Source of the DNA: Bathymodiolus japonicus methanotrophic gill symbiont
Lineage (GTDB): Bacteria; Pseudomonadota; Gammaproteobacteria; Methylococcales; Methylomonadaceae
NCBI RefSeq assembly: GCF_019721995.1
Contig: NZ_BLYC01000012.1
Location: 1 to 64,000 of the forward strand
Length of the DNA: 64,000 nucleotides
Direction of reading: 5' to 3'
The translations under genes were made by a program, and so were the position numbers. Below are positions 1 through 7,324 of this stretch, in pieces; the stretch's first letter is position 1; every line of letters begins with the position of its first letter. The notes under the pieces are model-generated. The model was given only the letters and a program-made list of their open reading frames with translations, made no database searches and had not been told where the DNA came from.

Positions 1-197
1 CCTGATTCTGAGTCTTTTGTTTGACCATTGCCTTCTCCTTCACCCAGAGCAAATAGCCCGCATTGAAAGCAAACTACCTGCGTATACCGTAGGAAGCTTA
101 CAGCGCAAGTCTCAAATGGATGTACTGCTTGAGTTCATCACGTCATTGCTAGAGTTTCCAGATCCTGGTGATAAGCTGAAAGAGTTAGGTGAATTAT
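1..197 (+). pseudogene. ISb (IS4-family) transposase, C-terminal fragment
   Basis: The reading frame from the window start matches the C-terminal part of the 468-residue ISb transposase found on the minus strand near 21.3-23.0 kb (shared stretches LFDHCLLLHPEQ and LLEFPDPGDKLKELGEL). The match stops at about base 197, just before an IS3-family element. The rest of the gene lies outside the window or is lost. It is a dead remnant. Confidence 0.8.
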
Positions 198-230
198 ATA
201 GCACCCCAAAGAGTCAAGACAGATTTTTCA

Positions 231-1467
231 ACAATCCTTATTCCATATTCCTAAGCCGCTTCATTCTGCTGTTCATTAGCTAAAATACTTTCTCTATATA
301 CATTCATTGGTTTTTTATAGTCCAGGGTTTCATGAAACCGTTGATGATTATAAAACTCAATATAGTCATCAACATCTTCTATTAACGCTCTAATTGAACC
401 ATATTCATTTAAATAAATACGCTCACATTTTGCACTTCGCCAAAACCGTTCAATACAAATATTATCCGTTGCTCGTCCTTTTCCATCCATAGAAATAGTA
501 ATGCCTTTGTTTTTTAGTCGTTGGGTATGAATTTCACTGGTGTATTGACTGCCTTGATCCGTATTAAAAATTTCAGGTGTTCCGTAGAGAGAAAGCGCTT
601 CATCTAATACATCCATAACTAAAAAAGAATCCATTGTGTTTGATATTTTATGGGCGAGCACTGCTTTTGAGTGCCAATCAATAATCGCCGCTAAATAAAC
701 CATCCCTTCTTTGGTTTTAATATAGGTTATATCTGTACTCCAAACTTGGTTAGCGTGTGATATATCAAGATCTCTAAGCTTATAAGTATATTTTTTATGT
801 TCTTTTATGGGGATCGTTGTATTGACTTGTTTTACCGCTAATACGGCTTTCAAGCCCATCTGCTGCCGATAACTCGCCACCGTGTTTAAACTGACTTTAA
901 AACCACCTTCAAGCAACTGCTGGTGTACTTTAGCCGCACCATAAATAGGGATGTCTTTAAAAATGTGATTAATCTGAGTTTTGATCTCTTCTTTCTTTTT
1001 ATTCTCTCTTTTTTTGTAATAGAGATTGCTTCTATTTAATCCTAATAATGCACACTGCTGTGTTAGAGGTAGAGTGTTAAGCTTGGGCTCAATCAACTGT
1101 TTTCTATCAGATGAGTCCAAGCTTTTTAGCTTTTTTTCGAGCCACTCCTTTTCAACCGTCATTTTTCCTACGATTTTTGTGAGCATCTCATTTTGTTCTT
1201 GAGCTGCTAATAGATCCTCTTTGTAATCTTTAACGGCTTTGGAGGGCTCCATTGCTATTTCTGCATTGTCTAAGAATATTTTTTTCCAGTTTTGTAGGTT
1301 CTTAGGTGTGATGTTATTTGCACTGGCAATTTCTTGCAGTGTTTTTTCATTCTTTAAAACTTCTAATACCAACTTGCTTTTAAATTCAGCACTGTAGACC
1401 GTTCTTTTTCTGCTCATTTTAATACTCCAATTTTTTACAAATAGTAACTAATTTGGAATAAGATTGC
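231..1467 (-). mobile_element. IS3-family insertion sequence
   Basis: An element of about 1.24 kb bounded by imperfect inverted ends: CAATCCTTATTCCAT on the left and, read from the other strand, CAATCTTATTCCAAAT on the right. It holds one long transposase gene. It lies between an ISb remnant and a different IS3 remnant, so no clean target duplication can be read. End positions are good to a few bases. Confidence 0.75.
251..1417 (-). CDS. IS3-family transposase, single open frame
   Basis: A 388-residue transposase. The N-terminal third is an OrfA-like helix-turn-helix (EFKSKLVLEVLKNEKTLQEI) followed by a charged, probably coiled-coil stretch. The C-terminal two thirds are the rve-type integrase core with the DDE residues in WSTDITYI, FNTDQGSQYTS and ERFWRSAK. 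Most IS3 elements make the fused protein by a -1 frameshift between orfA and orfB; here both parts are in one frame, as in some subgroups. No lesion is visible, so it could be active. It catalyses cut-and-copy transposition of its own element. Confidence 0.85.
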   Translation of the reverse strand: MSRKRTVYSAEFKSKLVLEVLKNEKTLQEIASANNITPKNLQNWKKIFLDNAEIAMEPSKAVKDYKEDLLAAQEQNEMLTKIVGKMTVEKEWLEKKLKSLDSSDRKQLIEPKLNTLPLTQQCALLGLNRSNLYYKKRENKKKEEIKTQINHIFKDIPIYGAAKVHQQLLEGGFKVSLNTVASYRQQMGLKAVLAVKQVNTTIPIKEHKKYTYKLRDLDISHANQVWSTDITYIKTKEGMVYLAAIIDWHSKAVLAHKISNTMDSFLVMDVLDEALSLYGTPEIFNTDQGSQYTSEIHTQRLKNKGITISMDGKGRATDNICIERFWRSAKCERIYLNEYGSIRALIEDVDDYIEFYNHQRFHETLDYKKPMNVYRESILANEQQNEAA

Positions 1468-1530
1468 TTTGATTTCTTGTCTGGATTTGCTGGGGGATTA
1501 TAAAGTTCATCACAGTGTGAAATCTTTAAT

Positions 1531-1815
1531 ACGGACCAGGGAAGTCAATTCACAACGAATCGATTTACAGGGCCCTTATTGGAGAAAGGAATCCGTGTTA
1601 GCATGGATGGCAGAGGCCGCGCATTGGATAATATTCTTGTTGAACGATTGTGGCGATCAGTCAAATATGAAAAGGTCTATCTGAATGACTTTCAGACAGT
1701 GAATGAAGCATATTTAGGGCTGAAAGACTATTTTGAATTTTACAATCACAGGCGAATTCATCAGTCCTTGGACTATCGAACGCCAGCGGAGGTTTATTAT
1801 AAAAAAAACCGGTCT
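1531..1815 (+). pseudogene. IS3-family OrfB transposase, C-terminal remnant
   Basis: The frame reads TDQGSQFTTNRFTG, then GIRVSMDGRGRALDNILVER and LWRSVKYEKVYLN, ending SLDYRTPAEVYY. This is the last part of an IS3 OrfB integrase core, with the second Asp and the catalytic Glu retained. The first half is missing. It is related to, but clearly different from, the neighbouring IS3 element. Confidence 0.8.
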
Positions 1816-2035
1816 ATACGTGAGAGTCCCTGCAGGCGGACTCCATGTGGACAAAGCGTGAATTTCCTACGGAACGTGTGGATAAGCTGATGGAAAACGA
1901 TAAAGCCGTTTCCCACGAACTTACCCACACTAATTCACCCTTTAACCACATTTCACCGCAGTCGGCAAAGAGTAGTATCAAAACGCCTGCGGCGCAATAA
2001 TAACAAATTATTAATATAAAAAGGGAAGGGCTATC
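1816..2035. other. intergenic stretch, IS flank
   Basis: No gene seen. Just past the IS3 remnant is a short hairpin (GAGTCC, 8-base loop, GGACTC, about 1823-1842). The rest is low-complexity flank leading to the end of the lipoprotein gene. Confidence 0.4.
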
Positions 2036-2362
2036 TTAACTATTTAATAAATTGGTCTGGACAATGGGGAGTATTATACCTTGCTTGTCACGCACGCGTA
2101 TAGCATAAGCATTTAATTCAAAACAGGCATCCATCATTTCCTGCTCAGCCTCGGACAAAGTATTATTCTCTTCATCCATCGTTAGCATCATGACCTCACT
2201 TACGACCGCATTCTGGCGCTTGAATATTGCCTTGGCATCAGTCCTGATTTGAGTAATTTTATAGATCCCAAGTGGGTCCTTAGCCGTTGTACAACCAGAA
2301 AATAACATAAAGCTAAAAATCAATAAGGATTTATGAATAACATTCTGGTTAAATAGCAACAT
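2036..2362 (-). CDS. small hypothetical lipoprotein
   Basis: A 108-residue protein with a hydrophobic N-terminal signal (SLLIFSFMLF) ending in a lipobox FSGC, which predicts cleavage before Cys at about residue 24 and lipid anchoring. The mature part is acidic with no motif I recognise. It is divergent from thiD: the two starts are only about 25 bases apart, so they probably share a promoter region. Function unknown. Confidence 0.65.
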   Translation of the reverse strand: MLLFNQNVIHKSLLIFSFMLFSGCTTAKDPLGIYKITQIRTDAKAIFKRQNAVVSEVMMLTMDEENNTLSEAEQEMMDACFELNAYAIRVRDKQGIILPIVQTNLLNS

Positions 2363-2387
2363 ATTTTATGATCAAATTTTATTAATT

Positions 2388-3182
2388 ATGACGCAAATAA
2401 CTAAACCCGTTGTGCTTTGTTTTTCTGGTCATGACCCTAGTGGTGGTGCAGGCATACAAGCGGATATTGAAACCATCACTAGTCATCAATGTCATGCTGC
2501 AAACGTTATTACCGCGTTAACAGAGCAAAATACCAGCAATGTAAAAGAAATGCTGCCGCAATCGCCTGAAGCAATTATTTCCCAAGCGCAGACTATTTTA
2601 GAGGATTTACCTGTAAAAGCCATAAAAATTGGCTTAATAGGTCATGAGCAAATAGCTAAGGCCATCAGCACTATTTTAAGCGAAAATCCTACAATACCGG
2701 TAGTCCTAGATCCTATTCTTGCGGCAGGCGGTGGAGCATCCTTATCCAGTAATGCATTGATACAATCCATCATAGAACTGTTGCTCCCGCGTACCACAAT
2801 ACTTACCCCAAATAGCCTTGAGGCTCGCCAGCTTACAAAATCTAATGACCTACAATCATCGGGCATAAAACTATTAGAGCTCGGCTGTGAATACGTATTG
2901 ATTACCGGCTCGCATGAGCAAAGCACCGTAGTTAGCAATCAACTTTTCCATAAAAGAGCAGTAATAGAAACATACAACTGGGATAGATTACCGCATAGCT
3001 ATCATGGCTCAGGTTGTACCCTGGCATCAAGTATCGCTGCATTAATGGCGCATGACCTAAAAGTAGAAACCTGCGTACAGGAAGCGCAGGAATATACCTG
3101 GAATAGCTTACACGCAGCTTATCAGCCTGGCAAAGGCCAGCATATTCCTAATCGCCTATTCTGGATGCAAGAACATGTCTAA
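2388..3182 (+). CDS. thiD: hydroxymethylpyrimidine/phosphomethylpyrimidine kinase
   Basis: A 264-residue ribokinase-fold protein that phosphorylates HMP and then HMP-P to HMP-PP, the pyrimidine half of thiamine. The N-terminal CFSGHDPSGGAGIQAD is the family substrate-binding signature. VVLDPILAAGGG, LTPNSLEAR and the C-terminal SYHGSGCTLASSIAALMA (anion hole and catalytic region) follow in the expected order. Length is normal. thiE follows after a gap of about 20 bases, so the two look co-transcribed. No TPP riboswitch was recognised upstream. Confidence 0.93.
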   Translation: MTQITKPVVLCFSGHDPSGGAGIQADIETITSHQCHAANVITALTEQNTSNVKEMLPQSPEAIISQAQTILEDLPVKAIKIGLIGHEQIAKAISTILSENPTIPVVLDPILAAGGGASLSSNALIQSIIELLLPRTTILTPNSLEARQLTKSNDLQSSGIKLLELGCEYVLITGSHEQSTVVSNQLFHKRAVIETYNWDRLPHSYHGSGCTLASSIAALMAHDLKVETCVQEAQEYTWNSLHAAYQPGKGQHIPNRLFWMQEHV

Positions 3183-3205
3183 GTTTTTATCATGACATTT
3201 TGCTA

Positions 3206-3820
3206 ATGAATTTCCCTAAAACTGGCCTATACGCCATAACAAAGACTGAAAACAAAACAGTTGAACAAATCATTGCTGATATCAGTGAGGCTATCAAAGG
3301 TGGCATTAAGGTCTTGCAATATCGGGATAAACGGCCTATAGATCCAACTTACCTGGCAGGTGCATTGAAAGAACTCTGCCACGCAGGTAATATTCCTCTG
3401 ATTATTAATGATAATATTACTTTAGCTAAACATATAGGCGCAGACGGTGTACATATTGGCAAAGAAGATGGTTTACTTAGTCATGCACGCGAGCTATTAG
3501 GTTCAAGCGCTATTATTGGCGTGTCCTGTTATGACAGTGTCGAACTGGCATTACAAGCACAGCAAGACTCTGCTGATTACGTGGCCTTTGGGCGATTCTT
3601 CCCTTCCAGCTCTAAACCTCTGGCCGCAGCAGCGCATATTGCTAGCTTAGAGCAAGCTAAACTCCGAATCAAAGTCCCTATCGTCGCAATAGGCGGCATA
3701 TTACCTGATAATGGCGCAGTATTACTCGATGCAGGGGCTGACCTGTTAGCCGTTATCGGAGGGGTTTTTTCCGCAACACCCTATCAATCGACTCTGGCAT
3801 ACCAGCCATTATTCAAATGA
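3206..3820 (+). CDS. thiE: thiamine-phosphate synthase
   Basis: About 204 residues, TIM-barrel ThiE. It couples HMP-PP with the thiazole phosphate to give thiamine phosphate. Visible signatures are KVLQYRDKR, IINDNITLAKHIGADGVHIG (diphosphate and Mg binding), AFGRFFPSSSKP and IVAIGGILPDN. The ATG at 3206 was preferred over a TTG two codons upstream. The final codons overlap the ATG of the next gene (ATGA), which suggests translational coupling with the broken cytochrome gene. Confidence 0.92.
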   Translation: MNFPKTGLYAITKTENKTVEQIIADISEAIKGGIKVLQYRDKRPIDPTYLAGALKELCHAGNIPLIINDNITLAKHIGADGVHIGKEDGLLSHARELLGSSAIIGVSCYDSVELALQAQQDSADYVAFGRFFPSSSKPLAAAAHIASLEQAKLRIKVPIVAIGGILPDNGAVLLDAGADLLAVIGGVFSATPYQSTLAYQPLFK

Positions 3821-4165
3821 AAATACAGTTATCTATAGCTTTAAGCCTGCTACTAGCTGCTTGCACCTACCCTGATATGCAGAAGCGCCTGGCTACAAGG
3901 CAAAGACCTAAGCTTTCAGCGTAGCAAAGGCAATTGCCTTGCCTGTCATATTATTGAAGATGGAGAAGACCCGGGGAATATAGGCCCAGCGCTAATTAAT
4001 ATGCGAGCAAAATATCAAACAAAAGCTCAACTCAAAGCGATTATCTGGGATGCCACAGAATTCAACCCACAAACCAGCATGCCTCCCTTTGGCAAAAACA
4101 ATATTCTAAGCCCCGAGGAACTGGATCTGGTCGTTGATTACATCTGGTCGATTAACACCCCCTGA
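3817..4165 (+). pseudogene. SoxX-like monohaem cytochrome c, frameshifted
   Basis: The start overlaps the thiE stop. The first frame gives a lipoprotein-type signal (KIQLSIALSLLLAAC). After about 25 codons the coding signal moves to another frame, giving WLQGKDLSFQRSKGNCLACH with a CxxCH haem site, then IGPALINMRAKY, a distal Met in TSMPPFGKNN, and a normal end at 4163-4165. This order matches SoxX-type cytochromes, which pair with SoxA in thiosulfate oxidation. No other sox gene is nearby. A single indel near 3875-3890 explains the break; a sequencing error is possible. Confidence 0.72.
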
Positions 4166-4184
4166 TGTCGTACGCGGCTTTACT

Positions 4185-4298
4185 GACTGTGAAAGTATTC
4201 AATAAATGCATCTTTCAGTTTTTAAGTTATTGTATTGATTGCTGTGAGGAGTATAAAAACATGTTTTTATACTCCAAATGACGGATACTTTCACAGTC
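4185..4298. repeat. nested inverted-repeat element
   Basis: Outer arms of 14 bases are perfect inverted repeats (GACTGTGAAAGTAT at 4185-4198, its complement at 4285-4298). Inside, 4248-4275 is a perfect 28-base palindrome (GGAGTATAAAAACA and its complement). Size 114 bp. It looks like a small MITE or a strong transcription barrier downstream of the cytochrome gene. Confidence 0.7.
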
Positions 4299-4393
4299 TT
4301 TTAACCCGCTGGTGTGTGGTAAGGTAACTCGCAAGAAATAACCCACCCACCTTGCTTGTCTTTTTGTCCGTCTTCTGCGTTGTAGTGACTTTA

Positions 4394-5261
4394 GTCGAGT
4401 CGCCCAAGGATCTTCCCCCTCAGGCTCTCACAGATCCGTACTTGAAACTCTCGCTTCATACGGCTCTTCATGCCCCTTGCAATTACCAAGTTTGAATAAA
4501 CCTTTAGTTCAGCCCTTTTCTGGTTGACTAAAGGTTGCTCATAGGCATGTCAGCCCCTTCGCTCCATTTCCATTACAGAAACTTCATCACTACTACGAGC
4601 TGGTCCGCCCCTGTGTTCTGCATCGGTACTAAGACCCTTGCGGGGCTTCCGCTTGGGTTTCTCCCTTAACATCAGTACGATAGGTTCCCACGTTCGTAAA
4701 TATTCGGCTAACACATACTACCTAGAATCAGCGAGTTAGGCGGCTTCTAAACTGACGGCTCAGCGGATAAAGCCATAAGTCATTGATTTGCACACTTTGT
4801 TTGCCAGCCGGCCCTAACTTGCCACGCCCTTTAGTTTTACCTACGTAGATCCAGTTGGCGGCTTTGTAACAAGTCCCTGCAAATTGCTCGGTATCAACAA
4901 ACGTTTCCCCACGTTCCGTAAAAAAGCCTAAAATAAGTTCATGCCACTTTTATGCCGGACACCATTTAAGCAGTAACCAGTTTACCCTTAAACTCATCAT
5001 GGAACAGTTACGAAGCTCCATTTTTGATATCACCGTACATGCTTTCGACACTTCATCAGTGGTTCGCTTGCGCTCATCTCCGAATTTCACACCTGACAGA
5101 ATCTTTGTCCTGCCTTTTCCCGTGACGCTTATCACCCTGACTCTTAATCAACGCAACTCACGGTGGTTTGATAACGACTACTGGAAGTCGCCACCGAAGG
5201 GCCATCCTTCATCTTTCTTACCGTTACGAGAAAAAATAAAAAATTTGCTCTCGTGGCACAC
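4394..5261 (-). ncRNA. group II intron relic without reverse transcriptase
   Basis: Read on the minus strand. A 34-base domain V at 4466-4433 (GAGCCGTATG...GTACGGATC type hairpin with GCGAGAG loop region) is followed by a domain VI-like stem and an end in CGAC. Upstream are intron-like stretches such as GGGAGAAACCCAAGCGG and GGAGCGAAGGGG, the block that normally precedes the intron protein. The 5' end is probably GTGTGCC at 5261, matching the GUGYG rule. No intron-encoded protein remains. A DUF4338-like fragment interrupts it at 4728-4960. Flanks resemble another repeat seen whole at 16329-16426. Boundaries are inferred. Confidence 0.6.
4728..4960 (-). pseudogene. DUF4338 (DruA-like) protein, C-terminal fragment
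   Basis: The minus-strand frame ending at 4728 reads ELILGFFTERGETFVDTEQF, then AGTCYKAANWIYVGKTKGRG, KLGP and NDLWLYPLSRQ before a stop. AGTCYKAANWI-VG-TKGRGK and the terminal WLYPL are hallmarks of DUF4338, the family that includes DruA of the Druantia defence system and many transposon-borne relatives. Only about 75 residues survive. It sits inside the group II intron relic, so it is debris and not a working defence gene. Confidence 0.68.
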
Positions 5262-5360
5262 CGTAGCCGCCTATGCGCCGTGTCTACGCCTTGAAGGCGA
5301 ACAAAAATCCTGCGCAATATTGATAGGTTATTTATTGCGTGTTACCTAACTTGTTTTCTA

Positions 5361-5428
5361 ACCATGAAGCTCATGAAGAGAATGAAGAAAAGGTATTGTA
5401 ACTTCAAGCCCTTCATGAACTTCATGGT
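5361..5428. repeat. near-perfect inverted repeat
   Basis: ACCATGAAGCTCATGAAG at 5361-5378 pairs with CTTCATGAACTTCATGGT at 5411-5428 (17 of 18 positions) around a 32-base loop. It lies about 50 bases beyond the end of the oplaH remnant. No T-tract follows, so a plain intrinsic terminator is not convincing. Confidence 0.6.
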
Positions 5429-5479
5429 AAAATCGAAATTTCATCAGTGTCTCACAAACAAGTTACAAGCGCCCTATTC

Positions 5480-6350
5480 CTAATCTTGATATCCATAGCC
5501 ACCACCAGGTGTTTCAATAATCAGGCTGTCACCCTGCTGCATATTTACCTCTGCACAGCCAGTCAATTTAACAATTTCACCGTTATAGCGCAATACAGTA
5601 TTCTGCCCTAAACTGCCAGCTAACCCACCCTGCAAGCCGAAGCCCGGCTTTAATCTGTGGCTGGATAAGATACTCACGGTCATCGGATTTAAAAATGTTA
5701 TTTTCCGAACCACAGCATTACCACCCTGATGTTTGCCTGCACCACCGCTATTTTGACGTATAGAAAATTCATCTAATAATACCGGAAAGCGCCACTCTAA
5801 AACTTCGGGGTCAGTAATTATGGAATTGGTCATATGCGTATGCACTGCATCACAGCCATCAAAATCAGCGCCTGCACCACCGCAGATGGTTTCGTAATAC
5901 ATTACCAAAGGTAAAGTTGTTCATGGTTCCTTGCGAACTCGCCAGCACACCTAAAGCACCATACAGAGTATCAACGATATATTGTGATGTCTCAACATTA
6001 CCCGCCACGACTTCAGCAGGGTATAGGGGGTTGAGCATTGGGTTTTGTGGAATAATGATTTTTAAAGGTTGCAGGCAACCTGCGTTTAATGGGATATCAT
6101 CTTTAACCAGGGTACGAAACACATATAAAACAGCAGCCTTGCAAACTGCGGCAGGAGCATTAAAGTTACTATCTAATTGTGCACTGGTGCCTGTAAAGTC
6201 AATTGTTGCAGTTCTTTGCTGCTGATTAATTTTTATGCAGACAACAATTTTTGCACCCTCGTCCATGCTCATCTCAAAGCTGCCACTGCTTAGTGTCCCT
6301 AATACTTGGCGCACCGATTCCCCTCCGTGTCAGGATAGTTTTCGCCTTAT
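5480..6350 (-). pseudogene. oplaH: 5-oxoprolinase, C-terminal (HyuB-like) remnant
   Basis: Minus-strand coding in two frames. The first part (to about 5900) reads QVLGTLSSGSFEM, DFTGTSAQLDSNFNAP, NPLYPAEVVAGNVETSQ and SSQGTMNNFTFGN. After a frameshift near 5890 it resumes YYETICGGAGA, HMTNSIITDPEVLEWRFPV, RQNSGGAGKHQGG and ends ETPGGGYG. This is the hydantoinase B half of ATP-dependent 5-oxoprolinase, which opens pyroglutamate to glutamate. The N-terminal start of what looks like the same gene is at 6892-7165; most of the middle is deleted. Confidence 0.85.
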
Positions 6351-6392
6351 TTGAAAAATAATAACTCAAACAAGGGGCGGAAAAATAAAACC

Positions 6393-6687
6393 ATGACAAC
6401 TCAATACCCAAAAGAAAGAAAACAGGCGCGCCATGCTACCTCACAACATTCTGGGACTCCTGTCACCAACATTCATTCGCCTACGCAGCGAATGGGAGAT
6501 GCCCTGGTCGCCCTGCGTCCGTCTCAAATGGCTGGACGGCTATTCGGAATGCAATTCTTGCCTCCCTCGCGCGCTACTAGCGCACTTCGGATCAGCGAAT
6601 TGCCCTGTCGCCTACCAGGGACTAAAAATCATCACTCCGCTTAGGCTCCGTTTCCCTGATTTTAAGCGGATGCCATCATTAACAAAA
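6393..6687 (+). pseudogene. IS3-type OrfA start, interrupted by element A
   Basis: After a purine-rich ribosome site (AAGGGGCGG), an ATG at 6393 opens MTTQYPKERK. Family-A element 6423-6668 then interrupts, and the frame resumes DAIINK before repeat D begins at 6688. MTTQYPKERKDAIINK resembles the start of IS3-type helix-turn-helix proteins. If element A is removed exactly, the frame is continuous, so this is an empty-site test for A insertion. Only 16 codons remain, so family assignment is tentative. Confidence 0.5.
6423..6668 (+). repeat. structured element, family A (variant A')
   Basis: Starts CAGGCGCGCCATGC and ends GATTTTAAGCG. Compared with the full A' copy at 27067-27357 it lacks about 45 bp between two CTCAA repeats. 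It interrupts an IS3-like OrfA start. No target duplication. Confidence 0.9.
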
Positions 6688-6891
6688 CTGAAGTTTCCCA
6701 ATTATTGAGTAGCTGAAATACACAATGCTGGTGTATCGAGGTTTATTTTAGGTGGTTTTGCCATGTTTATAGCAAACCCCTACTTAATTCCCCTTAGGCA
6801 ATAGCATTTGAAACGAATGAAAAGACTGTTTTTTTCATATAGTTGTAGCATAGTTTCAATTTTACCATAAATAATTATTGGGAAACTTCAG
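6688..6891 (-). repeat. MITE-like repeat D, full copy
   Basis: A 204-bp element with 19-base inverted ends (CTGAAGTTTCCCAATTATT / CTGAAGTTTCCCAATAATT). It carries no gene. Identical-length copies lie at 19502 and 24995. It lies inside the deleted oplaH gene. Confidence 0.9.
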
Positions 6892-7165
6892 TTAGTAAAA
6901 CGGTCGGCTCACCTTGTCGCTCCAATAGCGCATTCGTACCCACCGTGGTACCCATTTTTACAGTAGAAATTTTGCATGCCTGCTGCTCACTATCCTATTG
7001 TAACAACTCTTTAATCCCTTGCAGGGCAGCATCGTGATATTGTTGCGAATTTTCTGATAGTAACTTATGGCTAATTAATCGACCACTGGGCTTGCGTGCA
7101 ACGATATCGGTAAAGGTGCCACCACGGTCAATCCAGAATTGCCATTGATTATCAGAGCTGTTCAT
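6892..7165 (-). pseudogene. oplaH: 5-oxoprolinase, N-terminal (HyuA-like) remnant
   Basis: From an ATG at 7165 the minus strand reads [20 protein letters not shown], then [20 protein letters not shown] and, past an in-frame TAG (6997-6995), KISTVKMGTTVGTNALLER. The RGGTFTD and MGTTVGTNALLER motifs mark the HyuA-like N-terminus of 5-oxoprolinase. The frame is cut by repeat D at 6891. Together with 5480-6350 this is one gene with a large internal loss and at least three separate lesions. Confidence 0.85.
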
Positions 7166-7324
7166 TATCATTAAGTCTATTTTTAGGCTATTGTTTTTGC
7201 CTGCGATTATGCCATACGTAGATAAATTTTAATTCACTTAGTCTTTCACCAAGCTAAACTTTCTTGGTACTATACAGCTTACAGCCGAACATACTGAAAC
7301 CTGTACGATAAACTGGATTTATTC
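7166..7324. promoter_or_regulatory. divergent upstream region of sucA
   Basis: AT-rich spacer between the oplaH start and sucA. It should hold the sucA operon promoter. No convincing -35/-10 pair or ribosome site stands out by eye. Confidence 0.3.

Noticed and set aside
2363-2387. TPP riboswitch before thiD
   Set aside because: The spacer to the divergent lipoprotein start is only about 25 bases, too short for a TPP aptamer.
4728-4960. Druantia defence system
   Set aside because: Only a 75-residue DUF4338 C-terminus is present; no druB-E genes nearby.
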